From an uncultured Eubacteriales bacterium (GTDB lineage: Bacteria > Bacillota > Clostridia > Oscillospirales > Acutalibacteraceae): a stretch of DNA of 64,000 bases. Below, one piece after another: positions 36,443 through 45,646 of this stretch. The notes under the pieces are model-generated. The model ran no database searches, had not been told where the DNA came from, and was given only the letters and a program-made list of their open reading frames with translations. The stretch spans positions 1-64,000 of the forward strand of contig ONFJ01000001.1 in the NCBI GenBank assembly GCA_900317085.1. Reading direction: 5' to 3'. Numbering within the stretch: the stretch's first letter is position 1; the number at the start of each line of letters is the position of its first letter. Position numbers and translations under genes: made by a program.

Positions 36443-37483
36443 TTGGCTTTTCTAAAAGTACTCCTTTGGATCATGAGCATCGTCTGGGTACTCATCATTC
36501 TGGCAGTCCTGCTGGTACTGTTCCTTCTTTGGGTCAAGATCGGCGTCAGAGTGGACTACGATGAAGATGACGGACTTGGCATGAAACTCAAGTACGGATT
36601 CTTGGGGATGACGGTATGGCCGTTCACTGAAAAACGGAAATACCGGCTCAAGAAGATGTGGAACTTCGTTCGACATCACTTAGGTTCTGCCGGACCCAGA
36701 GTCGTGGGGAGAGTTCAGGATAAGTCCATCGGTATGAGAGACAAAATGGCAGTCAGGAATGAAATCAAGACTGCTGAAAAGCTCGCCGGTGAGGCATCCA
36801 GGTTACAGGAAGAAGAAGCAAGACTCAACGCTGAAATGAGAAAGGCTGAAGAACAACTTCAGGCTGCAGAAGCAGCGGAGGCAGCCGGTAATCCGTTACC
36901 GGATGTTGTGGATGAATCTCAGGTCTCCAAACTGGCAACCATCAAAGAGAAGGTTGACACGTTTGACTTGGAGGGCGCCTATATCAACGGCAAGAGCTTC
37001 ATTGACGGCTTCGATGCAAACTCTGTTCTGGCACTGCTGGCCTTCATCGGCTCGCAGACGAAGGGGACCCTGTCCAAGGTGATCCGGAAGCGATTCACGA
37101 TCAAAGAGATCTCGATCGGCTTCACGGTCACCGGCGAAGACGCAGCCGACACGGCCATCAAGTATGGTCAGGTCGCATCCGTCATTTTCCCGGCCATGAG
37201 TTTCCTGACCAGAAACATGAAAGTCCGCAAGTACGATATCGAGCTTACTCCGGACTTCCTCGCAACGAAGCAGAAAGCTTCCTTGCACAATCAGATCGCG
37301 TTCCGGCCGATCCGCGTACTTGGCCCGTTCCTGCCGTATCTCCGCAAGGTCGGCAAGGAGACGATGGGAGTCGTCAAAGACAACAGCTCCCGCATCAGCG
37401 CGAACAAGAAGGCTATGATCGCAGAACGAGACGCAAAATACTTAAGGCAGACTGCTGTGTCCGCTTTAAAAGAAATTAATTAA
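36443..37483 (+). CDS. DUF2953 membrane-associated protein
   Basis: A 346-residue protein with one strong N-terminal membrane helix (about 4-30), a Glu/Ala-rich coiled coil (about 100-148), and a C-terminal DUF2953-like region (about 190-300, including ISIGFTVTGEDAADTAIKYGQVASVIFPAM). DUF2953 genes commonly stand before gerW (ytfI-ytfJ in Bacillus), as here, so a sporulation link is inferred. The start codon is TTG, after GAGGAGGTG. Base composition is somewhat less GC-rich than its neighbours. Confidence 0.82.
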   Translation: MAFLKVLLWIMSIVWVLIILAVLLVLFLLWVKIGVRVDYDEDDGLGMKLKYGFLGMTVWPFTEKRKYRLKKMWNFVRHHLGSAGPRVVGRVQDKSIGMRDKMAVRNEIKTAEKLAGEASRLQEEEARLNAEMRKAEEQLQAAEAAEAAGNPLPDVVDESQVSKLATIKEKVDTFDLEGAYINGKSFIDGFDANSVLALLAFIGSQTKGTLSKVIRKRFTIKEISIGFTVTGEDAADTAIKYGQVASVIFPAMSFLTRNMKVRKYDIELTPDFLATKQKASLHNQIAFRPIRVLGPFLPYLRKVGKETMGVVKDNSSRISANKKAMIAERDAKYLRQTAVSALKEIN

Positions 37484-37498
37484 TAGGTGGTGCTTTTC

Positions 37499-37873
37499 AT
37501 GAGTAAAGAGACGAACTCTGCAGCAGGACTGCTTGCAACAACTATCGAAAAAGTAAAAGACATGATCGATGTTTCGACCATCATCGGCGATCCGGTCTAC
37601 ACCGAGTCCGGCATGACCATCATCCCGGTCTCCAAGGTCACCTACGGCTTTGCCAGCGGCGGCTCTGACTTCCCGTCTTCGGGCAGCCAGGAACTGTTCG
37701 GCGGCTGCGGCGGTGCCGGTGTCACCATCACTCCGGTCGCTTTCCTTCTCATCCAGAACGGCGAAGTCACCCTCAAGCACATCACGGCTTATGACAACGC
37801 TGCTGAGAGAATGGTCAACCTTGTCCCCGACATGTTCGACAAGGTCACCGGTTTCATCAACCGCAACAAATAA
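37499..37873 (+). CDS. gerW: Sporulation protein GerW (YtfJ family)
   Basis: A 124-residue spore protein. The Bacillus homologue is needed for normal germination. VSKVTYGFASGGSDF, the Gly-rich CGGAGVTITPVAFLLI and the C-terminal membrane-proximal helix fit the family. ATG 37499 follows AGGTGGTG. Together with the preceding gene it is the best evidence in the window that the organism forms spores. Confidence 0.92.
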   Translation: MSKETNSAAGLLATTIEKVKDMIDVSTIIGDPVYTESGMTIIPVSKVTYGFASGGSDFPSSGSQELFGGCGGAGVTITPVAFLLIQNGEVTLKHITAYDNAAERMVNLVPDMFDKVTGFINRNK

Positions 37874-37891
37874 TCGTTTTTAACGACACAG

Positions 37892-37920
37892 ACGCAGCCA
37901 CCCCTTCCGGGTGGTTGCGT
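37892..37920 (+). terminator. Terminator after gerW
   Basis: A 12-pair stem (37892-37903 with 37909-37920, one G-U pair) closes a 5-base loop and is followed by ATTGTTGTTTATT. Confidence 0.75.
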
Positions 37921-37964
37921 ATTGTTGTTTATTCGGAAACTGTTCAAAGGAGTTTTTCAGACGT

Positions 37965-38690
37965 ATGGCAGACAATACCGTCCGTTTACAGAAATACATG
38001 GCAGATTGCGGCATTGCGTCCCGTCGGAAGAGCGAGGAGCTCATCGCAGCAGGGAAGGTGAAGGTCAACGGCAAAACCGCCAGGGTGGGCGACAAAGTCG
38101 ACCCGAAGCGGGACCAGGTGACCGTCGACGGCCGGAAGGTCCGCAAGGACCGGGAGGTCCGTTATATCATGCTGCACAAGCCCCGCGGGTTCATCTCCAC
38201 CATGAGTGATGAGATGGACCGCAAGTGCGTCGCCCAGCTCGTGGCAGACGTCGGGACCCGTGTGTACCCCGTGGGGAGACTGGACCGCGACTCGGAAGGC
38301 CTCCTGCTCTTCACGAACGACGGGGAGTTTGCCAACAACATGACCCATCCGTCGAAGCATGTCAGCAAGATCTACCGGGTCACCATCCGTCCCGACATCA
38401 CGGACGAACAGGTGGCGCAGATGATGGCCGGCATCCTCATCGACGGCAAAAAGACCCTGCCCGCCGACGTCAAAGTGCTGCAGAAGTACGACGATCGGAC
38501 CGTCCTGGAAGTCACCCTCTGTGAGGGCCGCAACCGGCAGATCCGCAAGATGTGCGAGGCCCTCGGACTCGAGGTCGCCCGCCTCAAGAGAACGGCGATC
38601 GGCCCCGTGAAACTCGGTATGCTCCAGCAGGGAAAATGGAGGGACCTGACCCCTCAGGAAGTGGCGTCCCTGAAACGCGCCGCGAAATAA
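37965..38690 (+). CDS. rluB: Pseudouridine synthase, RluB/RsuA family
   Basis: Modifies uridine in ribosomal RNA, most likely in the large subunit. The 241-residue protein has an N-terminal S4 RNA-binding domain (LQKYMADCGIASRRKSEELIAAGKVKVNG) and a catalytic domain with PVGRLDRDSEGLLLFTNDG, where the second Asp is catalytic. The ending GRNRQIRKMCEALGLEVARLKRTAIG is also typical. AAAGGAG lies 12 bases before ATG 37965. RluB is preferred over RsuA by the usual Firmicute context (near scpB). Confidence 0.92.
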   Translation: MADNTVRLQKYMADCGIASRRKSEELIAAGKVKVNGKTARVGDKVDPKRDQVTVDGRKVRKDREVRYIMLHKPRGFISTMSDEMDRKCVAQLVADVGTRVYPVGRLDRDSEGLLLFTNDGEFANNMTHPSKHVSKIYRVTIRPDITDEQVAQMMAGILIDGKKTLPADVKVLQKYDDRTVLEVTLCEGRNRQIRKMCEALGLEVARLKRTAIGPVKLGMLQQGKWRDLTPQEVASLKRAAK

Positions 38691-38699
38691 CACAGACAT

Positions 38700-38728
38700 T
38701 TGCAAGAACTATTCGTTTCTTGTATAAT
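38700..38728 (+). promoter_or_regulatory. Promoter of the yicC-remA-gmk-rpoZ-priA operon
   Basis: TTGCAA (38700-38705) and a perfect TATAAT (38723-38728) are 17 bases apart; the leader to yicC is about 65 bases. Confidence 0.75.
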
Positions 38729-38798
38729 AGAGGTTACGTTTAAGGCAAAGAACGCACGGTAAGTCCTGCGAAATCGCCTTACAGAGGAGTAATCGAAT

Positions 38799-39677
38799 AT
38801 GACAAGAAGTATGACCGGCTTCGGTCGTGCCCAGTCGGAAAGCGCCGAGCTCTCCATCTCTGTCGAGCTGAAGAGTGTCAACCACCGGTATTTCGAGCTT
38901 TCCACCCGGTGCCCGAGGCAGTACAGCTTTCTGGAGGAGAAAATCAAATCCTACCTCCAGACCCGCATCGCCCGCGGAAAAGTCGAATGCAGCGTTTCCA
39001 TCCTGGAGCTCGATGCCGCTGACGTCGAAGTGCAGGTGAACCACGGCCTGGCAAAAGCCTATCTGGCCGCGCTCAAGGAGATCACCGACACCTACGAAGT
39101 CCGCAACGACGTCTCCTCTATGTCCCTGACCCGGTTCAACGATGTCCTGGCTGTCCACAAAGTGGCCGCCGACGAAGAGGCCATCTGGAACGCGGTCCTG
39201 CCCGTCCTCACCGAGGCCTGTGATAAGTTCATCGCCATGAGAGAACGGGAAGGCGAACAGCTGAAGAAAGACATCTGCGAGAAGGCAGACCACATCCTGG
39301 AACTGACGGAGTTCATCGAAGAACGTTCTCCGGAGACGGTCCGGGAGTACAACGAGAAACTGAAGGGCCGCATCCGCGACCTCATCGGCGATGTAAAAGT
39401 CGACGAGCAGCGCCTCCTGACAGAAGCTGCCATCTATGCCGACAAAGTGGCCGTCGACGAGGAGACCGTCCGTCTCCACAGCCACATCGACCAGCTGAAG
39501 TCCATGTTCGAGGACGACAGCGCCATCGGCCGGAAGATGGATTTCCTTGTACAGGAGATCAATCGCGAGGCCAATACGATCGGCTCCAAGGCGTCCGACC
39601 TGGAGATCACCTCCAGAGTCCTCGACATCAAGGGCAACGTAGAAAAAATTCGGGAACAGGTCCAGAACATCGAATAA
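38799..39677 (+). CDS. yicC: YicC family protein
   Basis: A 292-residue YicC protein, a family with reported endoribonuclease activity in other bacteria. The start SMTGFGRAQSE, VELKSVNHRYFEL and the C-terminal block GRKMDFLVQEINREANTIGSKASD are diagnostic. First gene of a long operon; GAGGAG stands 10 bases before the ATG. Confidence 0.94.
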   Translation: MTRSMTGFGRAQSESAELSISVELKSVNHRYFELSTRCPRQYSFLEEKIKSYLQTRIARGKVECSVSILELDAADVEVQVNHGLAKAYLAALKEITDTYEVRNDVSSMSLTRFNDVLAVHKVAADEEAIWNAVLPVLTEACDKFIAMREREGEQLKKDICEKADHILELTEFIEERSPETVREYNEKLKGRIRDLIGDVKVDEQRLLTEAAIYADKVAVDEETVRLHSHIDQLKSMFEDDSAIGRKMDFLVQEINREANTIGSKASDLEITSRVLDIKGNVEKIREQVQNIE

Positions 39678-39704
39678 GGACCTGATTTATGGAGATGTGT
39701 TTCG

Positions 39705-39965
39705 TTGAAACTCGTTAACATCGGATTCGGGAACTGTGTGAACGCAGACCGCATCATCGCCATCGTCAGTCCGGAGTCCGCACCCATCAAGCGCATCGTG
39801 CAGGGGTGCAAGGAAAAGGGCACGCTCATCGACGCCACCCACGGACGGAAAAGCAAAGCGGTCATCCTGACCGACACAGATCTCTGTCTGCTGTCTTATC
39901 TCCAGCCGGAGACACTGAGAAGCAGGATCACCGGAGAAGAGGAACCGGAGGAGGCAGACAAATGA
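39705..39965 (+). CDS. remA: RemA-like DNA-binding regulator (DUF370)
   Basis: An 86-residue protein of the RemA/DUF370 family, a small DNA-binding regulator of biofilm genes in Bacillus. LVNIGFGNCVNADRIIAIVSPESAPIKR is the signature. The start codon is TTG after GGAG. It overlaps gmk by four bases (ATGA); yicC-remA-gmk-rpoZ-priA is a conserved Firmicute order. Confidence 0.93.
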   Translation: MKLVNIGFGNCVNADRIIAIVSPESAPIKRIVQGCKEKGTLIDATHGRKSKAVILTDTDLCLLSYLQPETLRSRITGEEEPEEADK

Positions 39966-40564
39966 ACAGTGGATTCGTACTGGTCCTGTCCGGCCCGTCC
40001 GGCGTCGGCAAGGATACCGTCATCAATGAACTGCTCAAGAAGGACGAGAAGACCATCGTGTCCATTTCGATGACCACGCGGCAGCCCCGCCCGGGAGAAG
40101 TGGACGGCGTCAACTACTACTTCGTCACGAAAGAGGAGTTCGAAGAGAAGATCCGAAACGACGAGATGCTCGAATACGCTCAGTATGGCAACAACTATTA
40201 CGGAACCCCCAAGGCTCCTGTCAAAGCATGGACCGAGGAAGGCAAGACCGTCATCCTGGAGATCGAAGTCCAGGGTGCCTCGAAGATCAAGGAACTGCAG
40301 CCCGACGTCTGCACGATGTTCCTGATGCCGCCGTCGTTCCACACGCTCCGCACCCGCCTCGAGGGCCGGCAGACGGAGACACAGGACCAGATCGCCCAGC
40401 GGCTCGCCATCGCCCGGAAAGAGATCACGATGGCCACCGACTACGATTACATCATCGTCAATGACCGGCTGGAAAATGCCGTAGAAAATATCCTGGAGCT
40501 CATCTACCGTCACCGCCGCCACCTGCGCGAAGGGACGCCCGATGACCCCAGCAAACTCGACTGA
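39962..40564 (+). CDS. gmk: Guanylate kinase
   Basis: Phosphorylates GMP to GDP. The 200-residue enzyme has the P-loop LSGPSGVGKDTV (residues 9-20; Asp in place of the more usual Ser/Thr after the Lys), the GMP-binding block TTRQPRPGEVDGVNYYFV and LEIEVQGASKI. Starts within the remA stop codon. Confidence 0.97.
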   Translation: MNSGFVLVLSGPSGVGKDTVINELLKKDEKTIVSISMTTRQPRPGEVDGVNYYFVTKEEFEEKIRNDEMLEYAQYGNNYYGTPKAPVKAWTEEGKTVILEIEVQGASKIKELQPDVCTMFLMPPSFHTLRTRLEGRQTETQDQIAQRLAIARKEITMATDYDYIIVNDRLENAVENILELIYRHRRHLREGTPDDPSKLD

Positions 40565-40590
40565 CCCACAACACAAAGGAAGTAAGAAAC

Positions 40591-40827
40591 ATGAAAGAAC
40601 AGACCTTCAACCCCGACCTGAAAGAACTCCTCTACGGAGAAAACGGCGAAAAGAATGTCAGCCGTTATTCGCTGGTCTCCGCCACCGCGAAGCTCGCCCG
40701 TGAGATCTCGGACGAAGCCAACATGGAAGGCGAGATCCTGACCGAAAAGCCCGTTTCCCTGGCTCTTGAAAAACTGCTCGACGGTGAGTACACCATCGAG
40801 GAGCCCCTGGAGATCCGGGACCTGTAA
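40591..40827 (+). CDS. rpoZ: DNA-directed RNA polymerase omega subunit
   Basis: A 78-residue omega subunit that helps assemble RNA polymerase. The core pattern SRYSLVSATAKLAREI and the KPVSLALEKLLDGEYTI tail fit the family. It lies 26 bases after gmk, the standard position; the ATG follows AAAGGAAG. Confidence 0.92.
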   Translation: MKEQTFNPDLKELLYGENGEKNVSRYSLVSATAKLAREISDEANMEGEILTEKPVSLALEKLLDGEYTIEEPLEIRDL

Positions 40828-40856
40828 GAACCAACACTATTCCAGAAGGAGGACCG

Positions 40857-43337
40857 ATGCGGGACATGGGACTCATTGCGGAAGTCGCGGTACAGAACAC
40901 GGCCTACCATTTCGACCATCTGTTCGGGTACCTCGTGCCGGAGACGTTTGCGGCCGACCTTCAGGTGGGCTGTCGTGTCATGGTGCCCTTCGGGCGCGGC
41001 ACGGTGCTCCGCCAGGCTGTCGTCATCCGTCTGCTCCCCGCGGAAGAAGCTGTCAAAAGCTCCGGTCTCCCTCTGGACAAGTACAAATCGATCTCGGCGG
41101 TGCTGGACAAGACACCGCTGATCGATCGACATATGATCGCATTGGCAGAGTACATGAGGGAACGCACCTTTTGTACTCTTTTTGATGCCCTGCGGACGAT
41201 GTTCCCGGCGGGCGTCAACCTTACGACTATGGCCTCCTTTGCCGTCACGGACCTGTACCGGAACAGTACGGAGTTCGAGGGCGATGTACAGACCATCGTC
41301 GATTACCTCTCCCACAGGACCGGGTACGTCCGGAAGAAGGTCATCCTCTCGGACCTCGGCCTGGACCTCGATTCCGAAGTCCTCGAAGACCTGACGAAGC
41401 AGGGCATCCTGCAGCGGGACTACGACGCGGTGCGCACCGTCGGCGACGCCACGGTCCGCATGGTCCGCCTCACGTCCCTCATCGGCAGTGAAGAAGACCT
41501 CGACACACTGCCCGAAAAGCTCACGAAGAAGCAGCGGGCCGTCGCGGAGGAGCTCTTCCGCATCGGCACCTGTTCCGTCAAGGAACTGTGCTACTTCACC
41601 GGAGTCACGGAAGCGGTCCTCAAAGGACTCCTTTCGAAAGAAGTCATCGAGTACTACGAGCAGGAAGTGTATCGCCGACCCTATGACATCTGTCCGCAGG
41701 GAGACCCGAAGCCCATCGTGCTCCAGGACGAGCAGCAGGCCGCGTTCGACGGCCTCACCGCCCAGTGGAAGAACGGGGGAGGCGTGGCCCTCCTGTACGG
41801 CGTCACCGGCAGCGGCAAGACGTCCGTGTACCTGCGGCTCATCGATGAAGTGTTTGCGGCGGGGAAGGGCATCATCGTCATGGTGCCGGAGATCTCCCTG
41901 ACGCCCCAGACCCTCGACCTCTTCTACCAGCGCTACGGCGACACCGTCGCGGTCTTCCACAGCGGCCTCTCCGCGGGAGAACGGCTCGACGAGTGGAAGC
42001 GGGTCCGGGAAGGGCTTGCGAAGATCGTCGTCGGCACCCGTTCCGCGGTGTTCGCGCCGGTCGAAGACCTCGGCCTCATCATCATGGACGAGGAACAGGA
42101 ACACACGTACCAGTCCGACCGGAGCCCCCGCTACCACGCGCGGGACGTCGCGAAGTTCCGGTGCGCCGAGCGGAACGCGCTGCTCGTCCTGGCCTCCGCC
42201 ACGCCGAGCTTCAGCACCTTCGCCGCCGCACAGTCCGGACGCTACAGCTTCCACGCGTTGCGCACCCGGTACGGAGACGCGACACTGCCGGAGGTCGTCA
42301 CCGTTGACCTCTGCAAGGAGCGGTCGGCCGGCAACAAGTCGTCCATCAGCCGCTATCTGCTGGCGGAACTGAAGAAGAACATCGACGAGGGACGACAGTC
42401 CATCCTCCTCATGAACCGTCGGGGGTACAACACCTACGTGGCCTGTGAGAGCTGCGGGAACGTCGTCACGTGCCCGAACTGCAGCATCTCCCTCACGTAT
42501 CACAACGCGAACCGGCGCCTCATGTGCCACTACTGCGGCTATTCCGTCCCGTTCTCCCGGGTCTGTCCCGAGTGCGGGGAAGAGGCCGTCCGGTACTCCG
42601 GCAGCGGTACGCAGAAAGTGGAGGAGGAACTGGCAGAACTCCTGCCCGGCGCCCGCATCCTGCGGATGGACGCCGACACCACGATGCAGAAATACGCCTA
42701 CGACCGGAACCTCAGCGCGTTCCGGGACGGCGAATATGATATAATGGTAGGGACCCAGATGGTGGCGAAGGGACTCGACTTCGAGAACGTCACTCTGGTC
42801 GGTGTCCTGAACGCCGACAAGGAACTCTACAATGACGATTTCCAGAGCATGGAACGGACCTTCGACCTCATCACCCAGGTCGTGGGGCGCGCCGGCCGCG
42901 GACGCTGGTCCGGCAAGGCGGTCATCCAGACCATGAACCCCGGGAATGAAGTCATCCGGTTCGCCCGGGAACAGGACTACGAGTCCTTCTACTCCTACGA
43001 GATCGGCGTCCGCAGAGCGATGGTCTATCCGCCCTTCTGCACGCTCGTCTCCGTCGGGTTCCGCGGCGCGAAACAGGACCGGGTCGAACAGGCCGCCGCG
43101 GCGTTCCTCGACCTGCTCAAAGAGCGGCTCGGCACGCAGAACGACATCCGGCTCATCGCCCTCGGGCCCATGCCGGAACGGGTCGTCCGAGTGGGCGGCA
43201 CCTACCGCTACCGGGTCCTCATCAAGTGCCGGTTCCAGGCACCCTTCCGGAACCTCCTGTCGGAGCTCCTGCGGGAGTTCGGCCGGGCACCGGAATCCAA
43301 AAGCATCACCACCGTTGTCGATGTGGAGAACGGTTAA
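40857..43337 (+). CDS. priA: Primosomal protein N' (PriA helicase)
   Basis: Restarts stalled replication forks by loading the primosome. The 826-residue protein has an N-terminal DNA-binding domain (1-105), P-loop GVTGSGKT (about residue 317), a DEEQEHTY motif II (Gln where E. coli has His), and two paired cysteine sites in CESCGNVVTCPNC ... CHYCG ... CPECG (about 530-575) for two zinc ions. QVVGRAGRG marks motif VI. The ATG follows AGGAGG. An alternative ATG is three codons downstream. Confidence 0.96.
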   Translation: MRDMGLIAEVAVQNTAYHFDHLFGYLVPETFAADLQVGCRVMVPFGRGTVLRQAVVIRLLPAEEAVKSSGLPLDKYKSISAVLDKTPLIDRHMIALAEYMRERTFCTLFDALRTMFPAGVNLTTMASFAVTDLYRNSTEFEGDVQTIVDYLSHRTGYVRKKVILSDLGLDLDSEVLEDLTKQGILQRDYDAVRTVGDATVRMVRLTSLIGSEEDLDTLPEKLTKKQRAVAEELFRIGTCSVKELCYFTGVTEAVLKGLLSKEVIEYYEQEVYRRPYDICPQGDPKPIVLQDEQQAAFDGLTAQWKNGGGVALLYGVTGSGKTSVYLRLIDEVFAAGKGIIVMVPEISLTPQTLDLFYQRYGDTVAVFHSGLSAGERLDEWKRVREGLAKIVVGTRSAVFAPVEDLGLIIMDEEQEHTYQSDRSPRYHARDVAKFRCAERNALLVLASATPSFSTFAAAQSGRYSFHALRTRYGDATLPEVVTVDLCKERSAGNKSSISRYLLAELKKNIDEGRQSILLMNRRGYNTYVACESCGNVVTCPNCSISLTYHNANRRLMCHYCGYSVPFSRVCPECGEEAVRYSGSGTQKVEEELAELLPGARILRMDADTTMQKYAYDRNLSAFRDGEYDIMVGTQMVAKGLDFENVTLVGVLNADKELYNDDFQSMERTFDLITQVVGRAGRGRWSGKAVIQTMNPGNEVIRFAREQDYESFYSYEIGVRRAMVYPPFCTLVSVGFRGAKQDRVEQAAAAFLDLLKERLGTQNDIRLIALGPMPERVVRVGGTYRYRVLIKCRFQAPFRNLLSELLREFGRAPESKSITTVVDVENG

Positions 43338-43352
43338 GAAGGAAGAACGATT

Positions 43353-43883
43353 ATGGCAACCAGAAATGTAGTAAAGAAAGAGGACCCCATCCTGCGCAAG
43401 CAGAGCCGGGTCGTCACCAAGTTCGATGAGCGCCTCTGGGAACTCCTCGACGACATGGCGGAGACCATGTATGCCGATGAAGGCGTCGGCCTCGCCGCGG
43501 TCCAGGTGGCATCGCTCAAACGGGCGGTCGTCGTCGATATCCAGGACGGCAGGGGCATCACCGAGCTCATCAACCCCGTCATCACCCACGAAGAAGGCAC
43601 CCAGTACGAGATCGAAGGCTGCCTGTCCATCCCCGGTGAGTACTATGAGACCATCCGTCCCGAACGGATCACCGTCGAGTACGATGACCGTCACGGTCAG
43701 CACCATGTCGAAGACGTGGAAGGCTTCCGCGCGGTCTGCTACTGCCACGAGATCGACCACACCAACGGCATCCTGTTCCTCGACCGCCTGAACCCGGACC
43801 CCCATGACCGGGAGGAACTCGAGGAGATGGCGAGAAAACGCCGTGCCGAAAAGGCAGAACGCGCAGAAAGGATGAAATCCTGA
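43353..43883 (+). CDS. def: Peptide deformylase
   Basis: Removes the formyl group from new proteins. The 176-residue enzyme has the three family motifs: GVGLAAVQV, EGCLSIPG (metal Cys) and CHEIDHTNG (HExxH). A Lys/Arg/Glu-rich helical tail of about 25 residues follows. Placed right before fmt, the usual pairing of deformylase and formyltransferase. Confidence 0.97.
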   Translation: MATRNVVKKEDPILRKQSRVVTKFDERLWELLDDMAETMYADEGVGLAAVQVASLKRAVVVDIQDGRGITELINPVITHEEGTQYEIEGCLSIPGEYYETIRPERITVEYDDRHGQHHVEDVEGFRAVCYCHEIDHTNGILFLDRLNPDPHDREELEEMARKRRAEKAERAERMKS

Positions 43884-43884
43884 G

Positions 43885-44829
43885 TTGAGAATCGTATTTA
43901 TGGGGACCCCGGACTTCGCGGTCTCCTCCCTGGAGCGGCTCATCGCCGAAGGACATGACGTCGTCGGCGTCTTCACCCAGCCGGACAAACCGAAGGGACG
44001 CAAACACATCCTGACGGCGCCGCCGGTCAAGGAGTGCGCGCTGCTCCACCACATTCCCGTCTACCAGCCCGAGTCCCTGAAACACGGGGAGGCGCAGCCC
44101 ATCCTCGAAGAACTGCAGCCCGACGTCATCGTCGTCGCCGCCTTCGGCATGCTCCTGAAGTCCGATGTCCTCGACTTCCCGAAGTACGGGTGCATCAATG
44201 TGCACGCGTCTCTTCTGCCGAAGTACCGGGGCGCCGCGCCCATCAACGCCTGCATCCTGAACGGTGAGACCAAGACCGGCGTCACCACCATGCAGATGAA
44301 CGAAGACCTCGACACCGGAGACATCCTCCTGTCCGAGACCGTCACCATCGGCGAGAACGAGACCGCCGGTGAACTCTTCGACCGGCTCGCGGTCCTCGGC
44401 GGCACGGTCCTCCAGAAGACCCTCGAAGCCATCGAGGCCGGCACCCTGACCCGCACGCCCCAGGACGACACGCAGTCCTGCTACGCGGGCATGCTGTCCA
44501 AGGCGGATTCGCCTGTCGACTGGTCCCGCACCGCACAGCAGGTCCACGACCAGATCCGCGGTCTGTCTCCCTGGCCCGGCGCTCTCACCATGAGAGACGG
44601 CGCCCAGCTGAAGCTGCACCGCTCGCTCCTTGCCCCGGACCTCTCCGACGAGACGACCGGCTGCACGAAGGCCGGCGACCTCTACGCGGAGCAGGGGAAA
44701 CTCTATGTCCGCTGCGGCGATGCACGCTATGTGGAACTCACCGAAGTCCAGCCCCAGGGCTCCCGTGCCATGGACACGAAGTCGTACCTCCTCGGCCATC
44801 CCGTCGAGGCGGGACAGAGTGTTTCGTAA
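43885..44829 (+). CDS. fmt: Methionyl-tRNA formyltransferase
   Basis: Formylates initiator Met-tRNA. The 314-residue protein has MRIVFMGTPDFAVSSLERL, HASLLPKYRGAAPINACI (catalytic His and folate region) and DTGDILL. The C-terminal OB-like domain is complete. The start codon is TTG, one base after def ends. Confidence 0.97.
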   Translation: MRIVFMGTPDFAVSSLERLIAEGHDVVGVFTQPDKPKGRKHILTAPPVKECALLHHIPVYQPESLKHGEAQPILEELQPDVIVVAAFGMLLKSDVLDFPKYGCINVHASLLPKYRGAAPINACILNGETKTGVTTMQMNEDLDTGDILLSETVTIGENETAGELFDRLAVLGGTVLQKTLEAIEAGTLTRTPQDDTQSCYAGMLSKADSPVDWSRTAQQVHDQIRGLSPWPGALTMRDGAQLKLHRSLLAPDLSDETTGCTKAGDLYAEQGKLYVRCGDARYVELTEVQPQGSRAMDTKSYLLGHPVEAGQSVS

Positions 44830-44907
44830 TATAAAGTTATTTTTAAGTTTTTGTCCTTATATTGAAGCTGTAAACCCATCCAAATCTGTCAAAGAGAGGT
44901 GTATGTT

Positions 44908-45645
44908 ATGTACGGTTATCAAGGTCTTGGCAATCTCAGCGCCTACGGCATCGGCTCTGCTTACACGTGGTCCTACATCCTGGTGCTGGTGTGCTTCTTC
45001 GCAGCCCTGATCGCATCCTCCCGTGTCAAATCGGTCTACGCAAAGTTTGACGAGTACAAGGCATCCAAGGGACTGACGGCCGAGCAGGCCGCTCAGAGAG
45101 TGCTCGATTACTACGGCATCACCAATGTCAGCATCCAGCACATCCCCGGAGAGCTCTCGGACAACTTCAACCCGAAGACCAACATCATCAGCCTGTCCGA
45201 CAGTACCTACGGACATTCGTCCATCGCCGCCATCGGTGTCGCCTGTCATGAGGCGGGCCACGCGGCACAGCACGCGCAGGGCTATCTGCCCATCAAAGTG
45301 CGCAATGCCATCATCCCGGTCTGCAACATCGGATCGGCCGCCGGCATCCCGCTGGCCCTCATCGGCATTTTCCTCAACATGTCCGGCCTCGTCTATTTCG
45401 GTCTTTTACTGTACGCCTTCGTCGCGCTGTTCCAGTTCGTGACCCTTCCGGTCGAACTCGACGCGAGCCACCGGGCGCTCAAGGTCATCGACGAGACCAA
45501 AATGCTCGAAGGCAACGAGTACACCGGAGCCCGCAAGGTCCTGACCGCGGCCGCCATGACCTATGTCGTCGCCGTCGCCACCGCTCTTGCGAACCTGCTC
45601 CGCTTCGTCATCGTCTTCCTGGGCAACAGCAGACGGAGCAGCTGA
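44908..45645 (+). CDS. Zinc-dependent membrane protease, YugP family
   Basis: A 245-residue membrane protein of the YugP/Zn_peptidase_2 family. The metal site is ACHEAGHAAQHAQGY (HExxH with a further His). Membrane helices lie at about 15-38, 130-160 and near the C-terminus. ATG 44908 follows AGAGAGGTG; a GTG at 44899 lies inside that site. It stands between fmt and rsmB in a commonly seen Clostridia arrangement. Substrate unknown. Confidence 0.9.
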   Translation: MYGYQGLGNLSAYGIGSAYTWSYILVLVCFFAALIASSRVKSVYAKFDEYKASKGLTAEQAAQRVLDYYGITNVSIQHIPGELSDNFNPKTNIISLSDSTYGHSSIAAIGVACHEAGHAAQHAQGYLPIKVRNAIIPVCNIGSAAGIPLALIGIFLNMSGLVYFGLLLYAFVALFQFVTLPVELDASHRALKVIDETKMLEGNEYTGARKVLTAAAMTYVVAVATALANLLRFVIVFLGNSRRSS

Positions 45646-45646
45646 T

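Noticed and set aside
40665..44054. An open frame of 1,129 codons on the - strand across rpoZ, priA, def and fmt
   Set aside because: It runs antisense to four clearly conserved genes, and its product is of low-complexity Asp/Glu/Arg/Val type, the signature of a shadow frame in GC-rich DNA.
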